64,000 bases of DNA from Cyclobacteriaceae bacterium (lineage in GTDB: Bacteria > Bacteroidota > Bacteroidia > Cytophagales > Cyclobacteriaceae), in NCBI GenBank assembly GCA_019638255.1, contig JAHBUD010000001.1, positions 3,038,001-3,102,000 on the forward strand. Direction: 5' to 3'. Below the pieces are notes generated by a model that was not told where the DNA came from, did not search any database, and saw only the letters and a program-made list of their open reading frames with translations. The first letter of the stretch is position 1, and each line of letters begins with the position of its first letter. A program made the translations under genes and the position numbers. Shown here piece after piece: positions 35,293-45,157 of this stretch.

Positions 35293-38200
35293 ATGAGCAA
35301 GCTATTCGCTGTACTCTTTCTTATCCTTTCATTTGTTGCCATTGCGCAGGATACAACAAACATTTCCATAGCAGGCTTCAGAATTGTTGAAGGAGAAACG
35401 TTTAGTTGGCGAGGAGACGGAAATTTCTTTAACCGAACCTCCTGGAACTCCAACCAATATACACAAGGACATTTGCGAGCCCCCAATAACAATTTTGTTA
35501 TGAATTACAGGCTCCTCTTCCCGGTTGGCTATGACCCAAACTTTGATCCTGGTTACCCGATCATCATTATGATGCATGGTGCCGGTGAACGCGGTAATTG
35601 CTGGAATAGTGGACAGGGCACCTGCCCGACAGGGGGTTGTTACTATGGAAGCAACTGTTACAACCCTAATGATTTCCCAACGGGTGCAACCCAAACTCAG
35701 CTTAACAACCTGTTAAACAATGACCACAACCTGACGCATGGCGGACAGCCCCATTTAAACGCAGTGAACCTGGCCGGTTCAAAAAAACCTGACGACCCAA
35801 CCCTTCACCAAAGAGCCTTCCCGGGGTTTGTTTTATTTCCGCAAAATCTGAATGGCTGGGTAGGTGTAAACAACGTGAGGGACGCTATCCGTATTATGCG
35901 CCTGGTAATCAAAAAATATAATATCGATCCAAACCGGGTTTATATTCACGGTCTTTCTAATGGAGGGTATGGTACTTACATGGCCGTTCGGGAAGCTCCC
36001 TGGATGTTCGCGGCATCGGCTCCAATGTCTGCCATTGATGCCCAGGGTGCATTGGGACCGGGTGGTATTGACAAAATCGCAACAGTTCCTTTCTGGGTTT
36101 TTCAAGGTGGCGTTGATACTAATCCGCGACCTTCGCAAACCGAAAGCCTGATCAGGCAAATCCGGTCTTCGGGGGGAATTGTAAGGTATAGGTTTTATCC
36201 AACCCTGGGTCATGGTGTTTGGAACAACGCCTATAATGAGACGGATTTCTTTTCATGGCTACTCTCGAAAAACAGGGCCAATATTCACGTAAAATTTGAC
36301 AACCCATTTATTTGTGGTACGGATGGAACAGGAGCCACATTAATGCTACCTGAAGGATTCCCCGCGTACCAATGGGAGCGTGACGGACAATTGATTCCCG
36401 GGGCAACTTCCTCAACATATATTGCCACCATACCCGGTACCTACCGCGCACGGTTTAGTCGCACACATGCCAATCCAAATGAACAGCAATGGAACCGATG
36501 GTCCGATCCTATAACAGTTACTGAAAAAACACCGGAGAAGGCAGAGATCCTACAAACCGGAACAGTGCTGCTAAACGATCTGAACAATAATCAAAACCTG
36601 GTTCTAAGTTCAGCAGACAATACACAAGAAAAATACTACTGGTACAAAAACGGAGCATTGGTCAACATTGCAGAAGAAAGTAGTACACTGATCTGTGCAG
36701 GCGGACCATGCCCACGAACAAAGGGCACGGTTGTTCTTCGGACTTCAGGTTTTGATAATTGCCAAAGTCCACCGTCTGATCCCAAGTATGTATTTTTTGG
36801 CACATTCCCTGGAATCGGTGACAATGGCGCACCTGTAACTATTACAGCACCAAACAACTTCTCTGGAAAGTTAACCTCTCCAACCAGTGTATTTCTAACA
36901 TGGCGCGACAATTCCACCAACGAAAGGGGATTTGAAATCTGGAGAAGGCGATCGACAGATCCATTCATTGCAAACTGGGTTATGGCCACCCTTACCGGTG
37001 AAGATGTAACCTCTTTTCACGATACCGGGCTTGAACCCAACACAACCTATTTCTATAAAATACGTGCGGTGAGCAATACAGGGCGATCAAACTACTTTCC
37101 AAATCAAAACCGGAATAACAGCCCGGTAGATAATTTAATGATCACCACAACTTTTGGCGCTGATCAACTATCTCCTCCGCAAAATCTAACCGCAACCACC
37201 ATCATCAACCAACAACCCATTGCATTTGCAGGGCCTAACCGTACCGTGCGATTGGCAAGCGGAAGTAATTCTATTTCAGTAATTACATTGGATACGCGCG
37301 ATGACGATCTTGATCCGCTAAACGATGGAAATCCGCTCAGTAGGGATGCCGATGGTTTCATTGTAAAGTATGCATGGGAGAAGATCTCGGGACCATTAGT
37401 CAACTTGTCGGATGTTAACACACCCAGGCTACTTGTTTTAGGAGCAACGGCCGGAACGTATGTATTTAAGCTGGAGGTTACCGATGACTCCGGGGCAACC
37501 GATGTAGATTATGTAACCCTTAACGTTGTACCCTTCAGCACCAACCAGGCACCTGTGGTTAATGCCGGTGTTGATCGGGTTATCTATTTGAATACAAACA
37601 GTCTGTCCGGTACAACAGGTATTAGCCCTGCATTACGAGGTTTCTGGAGTGATCCGGACGGTAACGGAACGGTTGTTAATAGAATTTGGACACAGGTTTC
37701 CGGTCCCTCATGGCCACCCTTAACACAATCCGGAACCACCTCGCCCCGAACACTTACCGTAACTGGACTTATTGCCGGTACTTACACTTTCAGACTCACG
37801 GTAACCGATAACCAGGGTGCCTCAAGTTATGACGATGTAAACGTAACGGTATTGCCCGCACTCAACACCCAGGCTGTAACACTTACCTGGGATGAAAACC
37901 CTGAAATGAAAGATTACCTGATCTATTTGGGTTCCGATTCCATCTCCATTGGGTATAACACCACCAGTTATGTAATCAATAACCTGCCACCCAATAGGTA
38001 CTTCAACTTTACTGTTAAGGGGGTAGATCAGTTTGGCAGTATTACGCCCGCAAGCAACCAGGTAACGGCCTCAACCTATTTCACCGGGCTGCAATACCAG
38101 CACACAACAGGGGTTTGGAACAATGTCAATGATCAACCCGACATAACTTTAGTAAACTGGAGCCAGCCTGAATTTAAGGGAACCATTGATCGGTTTACCA

Positions 38201-41200
38201 TCAACAGCCCGGATGAAAACCCACCCGGAGAGCGTACACAAAGCGACTTTTTTAATTTCAGGTTTGAGGGCTTTTTCTACGCGCATGCTACCGGCAATTA
38301 CCGGTTTGTATTGAACGCCAACGAAGCTGCCAGGATATGGATTGATGGAGTCCAGCGATGTATTATACAGGTTGGCAACGATCAAACCCAGCAAAACGAG
38401 AGCTCCTCATTTAATCTAACAGTGGGACCACACCGCATAACCGTTGATTATATTGATTTTGATGGTGAACATGAGCTTCGTATACGGTACAAGCCCAATT
38501 GTGGTAATAATACCGCATGCAATAACGCCACAGCCATTGATCTCCCGCTTAACCGCATACGGAGTTACGATACCAACTTGCCAAATCCGCCTGCTCCGCC
38601 CAGCCCGCCAACAAATTTGTTAGCCGAGGGTGTCAGCATGTCTCAGATTGATTTAAACTGGACTGCACCAGCCAGCGGCAGCGCTTATAATGTAGTGGTT
38701 TTAGGATCTTCAACAGCAGCCGGTACCGGAGCTGATCCCAGTTCAAATGCCTGGGTAAATCAATTCAGAACGTGGCTGCAATCCATCGCACCGGGGTCAA
38801 CCGTTACAAACCTGGCTGTCGGTGGTTATACAACACGTGATGTAGTTCCAACAGGAACACCAAGCCCCGCAACACCAAAAACTGCTAATAATATTACAGC
38901 AGCGTTAGCATTGAACCCGAACATCATTATTGTTAACCTGCCCTCAAACGATACTAATGCTGGTATTCCATTAGGTGAAACGATGAGTAATTTTGAGCTT
39001 ATTAAGGCTGCCGCAGCCAGCCAAGGGGTAAAGATATTCTTCACTACCACGCAACCCCGCAATTTTGCTAACCTGGCTCTCCGCGATGAGTTGGAAACAC
39101 AAGCCAATCTGATTCGTGCTGCGTTTGGAAACTATGTGATTGATATTTATGATGAGCTGACCGATTTCAATAATAATAAAGCCATCAAAGCGATATACAA
39201 TGCCGATGGCATTCATGTCAATAATGCCGGGCATACATACATCTACACCACAGCGCGTGAAAGGATACTATCTCACCTGCTCAATTATGAAGTATTCCGG
39301 TCAACCGAAGAAACGGGTACTTATACGATGGTGACGCGGACTGTGGGAACCAGTATCAGTGACGTAAACTTAATACCTGGCACCACGTACTATTACAAGG
39401 TTAGAACAGTTGATTTTAATGGAACCTCTGATTTTACTCCGGTAGCAGAAACCTCTACGGATATCGATGCTATTGCACCAAGTATACCTACTGGTGTTAC
39501 CATTACAGCAACCAATTTTACCAGTGTTTCATTGGTATGGAATAGCTCTACCGACAATGTAGCCGTAACCGGTTATGAAGTATTTGCAAACGGGCAATTG
39601 ATTGGAACCACTGCCATAGCCGGTTACATGGCCACTGAGCTCACCCCCAATACGCTTTACAATTTTACAATAAAAGCTTTTGATGCCAGTGAAAACCGAT
39701 CCGATACATCAACACCGGTAAGCACTACTACCACGAATACTTCAATATTCTATTCTAAACCAAGTGGAGAACTGAATATTACCAGCAATTGGGGTGTCCA
39801 GGCAAACGGTAATGGTGCTGCCCCTCCGGGCTTTGACCACAACGGGCAGCATTTTGTAGTCAGCAATCGCACAACCAGTTCATTGGGCGGTGCATGGACA
39901 GTTGAAGGGGGTATTTCAAAAGTAATTGTTCCCGATAACGTTACCTTAACAGCTGATAACGCCTTTACTGCACGTGTGGAAGTGCAGGGTACGGGGGTAG
40001 TTGTTTTAACAAACGCTACGATCCCGGAATTTATTCAACTTTCGAGTAACAGTACAATTCAATATACTACTGCATCCAACGTACAACCGAATACCTACGG
40101 TCATTTATCCTTAGGCGGATCGGGCGCTAAAACATTTTCGTCTGGTACAACCACGGTAAATGGAAACCTGATTGTTAGCAACAACATAGGCCTCAAGGGT
40201 GCCCCCGGAAACAATACAAGGCTTTCGGTAGCCGGTAATGTTACCATCAATGGAACACCTCAATTCGTAGCCGATGACTTTGGAATAAAACTCGAATTAA
40301 CAGGCACGGGAAATAAAACCATAAGCAGTGCCGGGGATCTTTATCTTGATGAAATCATTACCACCGATGCAAGTACTGTGAACATCGTATCGACTTCTTC
40401 ACCTTTTAATATTCGGTTAGGTGGCGAAGCCAGTGGAGGACTCACTCTCGCGTCATCCAGTACACTTAATATTGGAAACAATACCTTGTTGTTCAAAAAA
40501 CGCTCTTCCATCAATTCAGCCAACGAAACAGGAAGAGTCGCAATCAATGGAGGTAATATATTATTTACCACTACCAGTACAGCACCATCAAATTTATACT
40601 TTGATCCGACATTGAATTTCATCAATCGCTTTGAAGTAAACTCAACAGGAGGTGGTTCAATCACGGTACAATCTTCAGGTCGGGTAACGGATGGTTTAAA
40701 AATATTTAATGGCAATGTTAATGCTAACAATCAGCTGATGCTGGTTTCTACTGCCAGCAAAACAGCCAACCTGGAAATTATTGAGAATAGCGGGCAGGTT
40801 AGTGGTGAACTGGTTGTTCAGCGCCACATGGAACCAGAAGGTCGCATCTGGAAGTATATTTCAATTCCGGTGGATGGTGTTACCGTTGCCGATCTGCAAC
40901 AATCCGGGCTTCCCATAACCGGAAGCTTTACAGGGGCTTCAACCGGTCCCGGGCTAGGATCAACCCCTTCCATGTATTACTTCAATGAAACACAGGGCGG
41001 TTGGCTCCCCTATCCGCCACCAGGAGGCACAAACCAGGCACCCATACTTCGTGGGGTTGGATACTCTGTATTCATCCGCAATACCCAAACGCCAACACTT
41101 ATTGAGGTTGATGGCCCGGCTTTCCAGCAACACATTCCTTTTACGTTAACTGGCGGTACCGGTGGAAATGATGGCTGGAACCTGCTTGGCAACCCGTATG

Positions 41201-42876
41201 CTTCCACCATTGCATGGTCTAACACAGGCTGGAACCGCGCTGGGTTGAGCAGCACAATTTCTGTACGAAACAACCCTGAAGGAATATTCCTGTATTACGA
41301 TGCAGACACCGGTATTGGAACATTGCCGGGAGGTAGAATTGCTCCCGGGCAAGCATTCTGGGTTCAAGCTATAACAGCTAATCCATCGCTTACGATTACC
41401 GAACAAGCCAAGAGCACACTGCAACAGGAATTTTACCGTGAACGCGATGAGAACGAATATGTCACCATTCGATTAATCCGAGGTGTACAGGAAGATGTTG
41501 CTTTCGTACTTTTTGATAATTCATCAGACAATTATGAAGCAAACAAGGATGCATTCAAGCGAACCAACGAAGGAACTTTCAGTTTCTCGACACTAAGTAC
41601 CGATGGTACACCTTTGGCCATTAACAAGCTGAATGAATCATTCTGCGAAAAAAGTGTAAACCTGAAGTTTGAAAACACACCTGCAGGTCAATACACTATT
41701 GTACTGGAGAACCTGGAGAGTTTATCGCGCATCAAACAAGTGAAATTGATTGATAACCTGCTAAACAATACCGTTACAACAGGTGTTTATACTTTCCAAA
41801 TCACCAGCGACCCGGCCACCTGGAGTGAATCACGTTTCACGGTGTTGTTTGAACGCAGTGAAGTTCGCATGCCTGTACTTCAATCCGCATCAGCCATTTG
41901 TGCAGAAACTACAGCAACCATTGTTCTTTCAAACACCGAACATGGAAACTTGTATACCCTTGTTAACCAGCAAGGTGAAATTCTGATCGATGCACAACCT
42001 GGAGCAAACGGCTCCACAACACTTCAGCTACCCGCTGAAAAATTAGCCATTGGCAATAACGCTATAAAAGTTTTGGTAACTGATGCCGTTTGCAACACTA
42101 CACCGGTAACCGCACCCGGTGAACTAAATGTTGTTCGCAACCTTCGTCCTGAAGTTACAATCAACAGCCACCTGTCTATTTGTTCAGGCAGCTCCGTTAC
42201 ACTTACCCCTACAGGCGATGCCGGAACAACCGGATACAAATGGTTTACTGAAACCGGAGACCAAATTGCTACAGGCAGTACCTTTGTCACCCCCGTGCTA
42301 ACCGACAGCAAAATTTATCGCGTAGCTGCCTTGGGAATGAACGGATGCGAAGGTGAACAGAAAGCAGTCATTATTACTACCGAAACTTTAGATGTGCCTC
42401 AAATAACCATGACAAACGATACACTGGTAACAACCAGTGCAGCCAAACTACAGTGGTACAAGGACGGTGAACCTATCTTCAACGAGGTGTCGAATTTTTA
42501 CGTTCCCATAGAATCAGGAAGTTATCGCGTTTCATCCTCATCACTCACAGGAGACTGTGTTCAGTTTTCGGATGAAGTTATTTTTTCCATTACTTCTACC
42601 GAGCCAGTAATTGGAGGGTTTCATGGGTTAAGTGTTTATCCAAATCCGGCTTCAAAGGAATTGATTCATTTTATTTTCGAGACCAGCGAGCAGCAACCCG
42701 TTGAACTTAAGCTTATTGATACGTTTGGCCGAACGGTGTATCATCAACAACATACACATGATGAGGCCCGCACCGGAATCAGTATACAGGCCGGTTCAGA
42801 TTGGAGCGCAGGACTTTACATGGTTATCGGTTCACAAGGAAAATCTACCATTACGAAGAAACTTGTGATTAAATAA
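35293..42876 (+). CDS. Giant secreted multidomain esterase with nested SGNH hydrolase, T9SS type A
   Basis: 2527 residues from the ATG at 35293, which gives a clean signal peptide (SKLFAVLFLILSFVAIAQ); ATGs at 35242 and 35227 are alternatives. Approximate order: alpha/beta-hydrolase 70-333 (MMHGAGERG, HGLSNGGYGTY, GGVDTNP, GHGVWNNAY); Ig-like 333-500; FN3 519-620; two PKD-like 636-854; FN3 857-925; PA14 930-1070; an FN3 split by an SGNH esterase at 1131-1329 (VLGSSTAAG, PSND, DGIH); FN3 1394-1480; repetitive beta-solenoid-like region 1483-1830; a domain shared with the 50.6-kb protein 1830-2186; Ig-like pieces; T9SS type A tail 2440-2527 (VYPNPASKEL to KKLVIK). Two esterase sites on one secreted chain suggest removal of acyl groups from a complex glycan. 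Confidence 0.88.
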   Translation: MSKLFAVLFLILSFVAIAQDTTNISIAGFRIVEGETFSWRGDGNFFNRTSWNSNQYTQGHLRAPNNNFVMNYRLLFPVGYDPNFDPGYPIIIMMHGAGERGNCWNSGQGTCPTGGCYYGSNCYNPNDFPTGATQTQLNNLLNNDHNLTHGGQPHLNAVNLAGSKKPDDPTLHQRAFPGFVLFPQNLNGWVGVNNVRDAIRIMRLVIKKYNIDPNRVYIHGLSNGGYGTYMAVREAPWMFAASAPMSAIDAQGALGPGGIDKIATVPFWVFQGGVDTNPRPSQTESLIRQIRSSGGIVRYRFYPTLGHGVWNNAYNETDFFSWLLSKNRANIHVKFDNPFICGTDGTGATLMLPEGFPAYQWERDGQLIPGATSSTYIATIPGTYRARFSRTHANPNEQQWNRWSDPITVTEKTPEKAEILQTGTVLLNDLNNNQNLVLSSADNTQEKYYWYKNGALVNIAEESSTLICAGGPCPRTKGTVVLRTSGFDNCQSPPSDPKYVFFGTFPGIGDNGAPVTITAPNNFSGKLTSPTSVFLTWRDNSTNERGFEIWRRRSTDPFIANWVMATLTGEDVTSFHDTGLEPNTTYFYKIRAVSNTGRSNYFPNQNRNNSPVDNLMITTTFGADQLSPPQNLTATTIINQQPIAFAGPNRTVRLASGSNSISVITLDTRDDDLDPLNDGNPLSRDADGFIVKYAWEKISGPLVNLSDVNTPRLLVLGATAGTYVFKLEVTDDSGATDVDYVTLNVVPFSTNQAPVVNAGVDRVIYLNTNSLSGTTGISPALRGFWSDPDGNGTVVNRIWTQVSGPSWPPLTQSGTTSPRTLTVTGLIAGTYTFRLTVTDNQGASSYDDVNVTVLPALNTQAVTLTWDENPEMKDYLIYLGSDSISIGYNTTSYVINNLPPNRYFNFTVKGVDQFGSITPASNQVTASTYFTGLQYQHTTGVWNNVNDQPDITLVNWSQPEFKGTIDRFTINSPDENPPGERTQSDFFNFRFEGFFYAHATGNYRFVLNANEAARIWIDGVQRCIIQVGNDQTQQNESSSFNLTVGPHRITVDYIDFDGEHELRIRYKPNCGNNTACNNATAIDLPLNRIRSYDTNLPNPPAPPSPPTNLLAEGVSMSQIDLNWTAPASGSAYNVVVLGSSTAAGTGADPSSNAWVNQFRTWLQSIAPGSTVTNLAVGGYTTRDVVPTGTPSPATPKTANNITAALALNPNIIIVNLPSNDTNAGIPLGETMSNFELIKAAAASQGVKIFFTTTQPRNFANLALRDELETQANLIRAAFGNYVIDIYDELTDFNNNKAIKAIYNADGIHVNNAGHTYIYTTARERILSHLLNYEVFRSTEETGTYTMVTRTVGTSISDVNLIPGTTYYYKVRTVDFNGTSDFTPVAETSTDIDAIAPSIPTGVTITATNFTSVSLVWNSSTDNVAVTGYEVFANGQLIGTTAIAGYMATELTPNTLYNFTIKAFDASENRSDTSTPVSTTTTNTSIFYSKPSGELNITSNWGVQANGNGAAPPGFDHNGQHFVVSNRTTSSLGGAWTVEGGISKVIVPDNVTLTADNAFTARVEVQGTGVVVLTNATIPEFIQLSSNSTIQYTTASNVQPNTYGHLSLGGSGAKTFSSGTTTVNGNLIVSNNIGLKGAPGNNTRLSVAGNVTINGTPQFVADDFGIKLELTGTGNKTISSAGDLYLDEIITTDASTVNIVSTSSPFNIRLGGEASGGLTLASSSTLNIGNNTLLFKKRSSINSANETGRVAINGGNILFTTTSTAPSNLYFDPTLNFINRFEVNSTGGGSITVQSSGRVTDGLKIFNGNVNANNQLMLVSTASKTANLEIIENSGQVSGELVVQRHMEPEGRIWKYISIPVDGVTVADLQQSGLPITGSFTGASTGPGLGSTPSMYYFNETQGGWLPYPPPGGTNQAPILRGVGYSVFIRNTQTPTLIEVDGPAFQQHIPFTLTGGTGGNDGWNLLGNPYASTIAWSNTGWNRAGLSSTISVRNNPEGIFLYYDADTGIGTLPGGRIAPGQAFWVQAITANPSLTITEQAKSTLQQEFYRERDENEYVTIRLIRGVQEDVAFVLFDNSSDNYEANKDAFKRTNEGTFSFSTLSTDGTPLAINKLNESFCEKSVNLKFENTPAGQYTIVLENLESLSRIKQVKLIDNLLNNTVTTGVYTFQITSDPATWSESRFTVLFERSEVRMPVLQSASAICAETTATIVLSNTEHGNLYTLVNQQGEILIDAQPGANGSTTLQLPAEKLAIGNNAIKVLVTDAVCNTTPVTAPGELNVVRNLRPEVTINSHLSICSGSSVTLTPTGDAGTTGYKWFTETGDQIATGSTFVTPVLTDSKIYRVAALGMNGCEGEQKAVIITTETLDVPQITMTNDTLVTTSAAKLQWYKDGEPIFNEVSNFYVPIESGSYRVSSSSLTGDCVQFSDEVIFSITSTEPVIGGFHGLSVYPNPASKELIHFIFETSEQQPVELKLIDTFGRTVYHQQHTHDEARTGISIQAGSDWSAGLYMVIGSQGKSTITKKLVIK

Positions 42877-42897
42877 TCATTACCTATCAGTGTAATC

Positions 42898-42930
42898 AAA
42901 ACGTCTGTCGTTACTGACAGACGTTTTGCT
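42898..42930 (+). terminator. Strong intrinsic terminator after the 2527-residue esterase
   Basis: AAAACGTCTGTC (42898-42909) and GACAGACGTTTT (42916-42927) form a perfect 12-bp stem with the loop GTTACT, ending in a T run. It begins 22 bases after the stop codon. Confidence 0.88.
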
Positions 42931-42975
42931 TTAACCCAGATTATGCATTGGGTTAGATTTTTATTTTTAAGGTAG

Positions 42976-42983
42976 TAATTTTG
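42976..42983 (+). promoter_or_regulatory. Candidate -7 promoter element for the SGNH/acyltransferase pair
   Basis: TAATTTTG fits TAnnTTTG exactly; the -33 position holds only TTAG (42953-42956) at 19-base spacing. The ATG at 43010 is 26 bases downstream, and the preceding gene is closed by a strong terminator, so a promoter is expected here. Confidence 0.5.
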
Positions 42984-43009
42984 ACTGTTGAGCATTGAAA
43001 CCAATTATC

Positions 43010-44074
43010 ATGTTAAAGACACTAAAACTGATCGCAATCAATGGCATAACGTTCCTGGTGCTGCTGGCCATCATTAATCTGATCAGTGGCCTTTCGTTAA
43101 AAAAAACATCTCAGGGAAACCGGTCTGACCTTCCGAATTATGCGAACGACCGTGAACATGCCCGGGAAATTTTCGTTGATTACAACCGTGTTCAACATCA
43201 GTACGAACCTTTTACCGGATGGAAAACACTTCCATACAGCGGAAAAACGTTGCAGATTGATCAATCGGGTATTCGTACACATAAACCTTATCCGGCTACT
43301 GGTGATACAAAGACGGTTTATTTTTTTGGAGGCTCTACCATGTGGGGAGAAGGATCGGACGATCAGCATACTATTCCGGCCCTGGTTAATCAATCAAAAC
43401 CTGATTACGAAACACAAAACCACGCGCAGTTGGCCTATGCCACACGCCAGGAACTTGACGCCCTGATTACCTTGTATTCAAAAAATCAAAAGCCCGATTA
43501 CGTTATATTTTATGATGGCGTGAACGAATCTGCCTTTTTATGTCCAACGGAAATAAATGAATTACCGGCACATCGATTAGTACCCATGTTCAGGCAGAAG
43601 CTCTATCAATCGAAAAAAGCTTACATCAAAGAGCTTTTAGGGAAGCTCTTCTACGAAAATATCCAAAAGGTAATCTACCGGTACACGTACAAACCCTCGC
43701 TTGAAAATACCCCCTACAACTGTGCGTCAAATCCCGAAAAAGCCCGGGCGTTAGCCCACATCATGATGCGAAACTGGGAAATAGCACACGACCTGGTAGC
43801 GCAGCATGAGGGAAATTTTATTGCCATATTGCAGCCTGCTGCTTTTATCGGTAATCCCAAAACCGATCATTTGAAGTTGGATGAACAATTGCGCCCGGAA
43901 TATGAAATCGTCTATAAAGAAATACGAAAACTAATTACCGAAAGAGGTTACGACTGGATTTACGACTTTACGGATAGTTTTGATCTTCCGGATTACATAT
44001 ACATCGATTTTTGTCATGTATCACCAAACGGTAATGAAATAATCGCCAGGCGAATCGCCTCACTCCTACCCTGA
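43010..44074 (+). CDS. Membrane-anchored SGNH/GDSL hydrolase
   Basis: 354 residues. An N-terminal membrane helix (KLIAINGITFLVLLAIINLI) precedes a periplasmic SGNH domain. Block I is YFFGGSTMWGEG (nucleophile Ser in GGST), block III is FYDGVNESAF, and block V is YIDFCHVSPNGNEIIA with the D-x-x-H dyad. Such domains act as acyl esterases or acyltransferases on glycans (compare AlgX/PatB-type proteins). The ATG at 43010 was preferred over TTG at 42995. Its stop codon overlaps the start of the acyltransferase-3 gene by one base (TGATG), so the two are translationally coupled, strongly suggesting joint acyl transfer to a periplasmic glycan. Confidence 0.87.
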   Translation: MLKTLKLIAINGITFLVLLAIINLISGLSLKKTSQGNRSDLPNYANDREHAREIFVDYNRVQHQYEPFTGWKTLPYSGKTLQIDQSGIRTHKPYPATGDTKTVYFFGGSTMWGEGSDDQHTIPALVNQSKPDYETQNHAQLAYATRQELDALITLYSKNQKPDYVIFYDGVNESAFLCPTEINELPAHRLVPMFRQKLYQSKKAYIKELLGKLFYENIQKVIYRYTYKPSLENTPYNCASNPEKARALAHIMMRNWEIAHDLVAQHEGNFIAILQPAAFIGNPKTDHLKLDEQLRPEYEIVYKEIRKLITERGYDWIYDFTDSFDLPDYIYIDFCHVSPNGNEIIARRIASLLP

Positions 44075-45111
44075 TGAGCCGGTTTTTAAAGCACATTCAC
44101 TACCTGAGGGGCATTGCTATCGTGATGATTGTAGGCGTTCACGCCCGTGGATACACCTGGGAATGGACAGATCAAACGGGTTTCGATTTTTTTGTGACCC
44201 TCTTTGATAACGGCACAATACTATTTGTGTTCATAGCAGGGTTTCTTTTTCAATACCTGAATCACGATAGGTTTCAGTATCTACCCTACCTGAGGCAGAA
44301 AGCACGTTTTGTCGTGCTTCCTTACCTGATTTTTTCAATGCCTATCCTGGCTTTACGCTTATACTTTGGATCGAGTGAACTTTCTCTTGCAGAAACATTT
44401 GATCAACATTCTATTCTTTACCGGATGGGCTTCTACCTTGTAACCGGGCTGCACATGGTTCCTTTCTGGTTTATGCCCATGATATTTCTCTTCTACCTAT
44501 CGTCATTTTTACTCCATAAACTTGATCATAAAACATTCTACACATTTATTTTCCCCTTGGTGCTCGTTTCAGGATTATTTACCTACCGCCCGGAAAACAA
44601 TGCCAATCCGTTATTGTCATACCTACATTTTTTACCCGTTTACATTACCGGTATGTGGGCATCACATTACCAGAACAGAATAATCAGCTATAGCAAACTG
44701 CTACTCACCGTCCTGCTGGCTTTTTATCTGCTGATTACCCTACTTGAACTTACGGATGTTATTACACTTGATAAAAATCTTTCCATGCAACAGGTGTGGG
44801 TCAATAAAGAACTTGTCTTTAATATTTATGTACTGAAAGCTTTAGTGCTTTGTTTCGTATTGGTAATTATTTTCAACTTATCTTCGAGGTTTAACAGTAA
44901 ATTACTGAATGGGTTAGCCGAATGCAGTTTTGGCATTTACTTCATGCACTTTTATTATATCAGTTCATTCAGGGTAATTTTTTCGCCTCTGGCATTTAGT
45001 GTGTTTTCTTTTATACCGTACTATATTCTATTGATAGCCCTGTCATGGGCATCAATCTACACGATTAAACGGCTTACCGGAAAGTATAGCCGGTATCTTA
45101 CGGGCAGCTGA
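44074..45111 (+). CDS. Acyltransferase-3 family membrane protein
   Basis: A 345-residue integral membrane acyltransferase with about ten hydrophobic helices. The N-terminus HIHYLRGIAIVMIVGVHARGY corresponds to the family motif in which a conserved His and an R-G/D pair line the acyl-CoA site. GLHMVPFWFMPMIFLFYL and CSFGIYFMHFYY match other conserved helices. AT3 proteins move acyl groups (often acetyl) across the inner membrane onto surface glycans, commonly with an SGNH partner. Here the SGNH hydrolase gene overlaps by one base, matching that two-protein arrangement. Confidence 0.88.
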   Translation: MSRFLKHIHYLRGIAIVMIVGVHARGYTWEWTDQTGFDFFVTLFDNGTILFVFIAGFLFQYLNHDRFQYLPYLRQKARFVVLPYLIFSMPILALRLYFGSSELSLAETFDQHSILYRMGFYLVTGLHMVPFWFMPMIFLFYLSSFLLHKLDHKTFYTFIFPLVLVSGLFTYRPENNANPLLSYLHFLPVYITGMWASHYQNRIISYSKLLLTVLLAFYLLITLLELTDVITLDKNLSMQQVWVNKELVFNIYVLKALVLCFVLVIIFNLSSRFNSKLLNGLAECSFGIYFMHFYYISSFRVIFSPLAFSVFSFIPYYILLIALSWASIYTIKRLTGKYSRYLTGS

Positions 45112-45157
45112 TTTAACCCAGATTTTGGAACAGCAAGTATTATTGCGCAAGTGGGAT

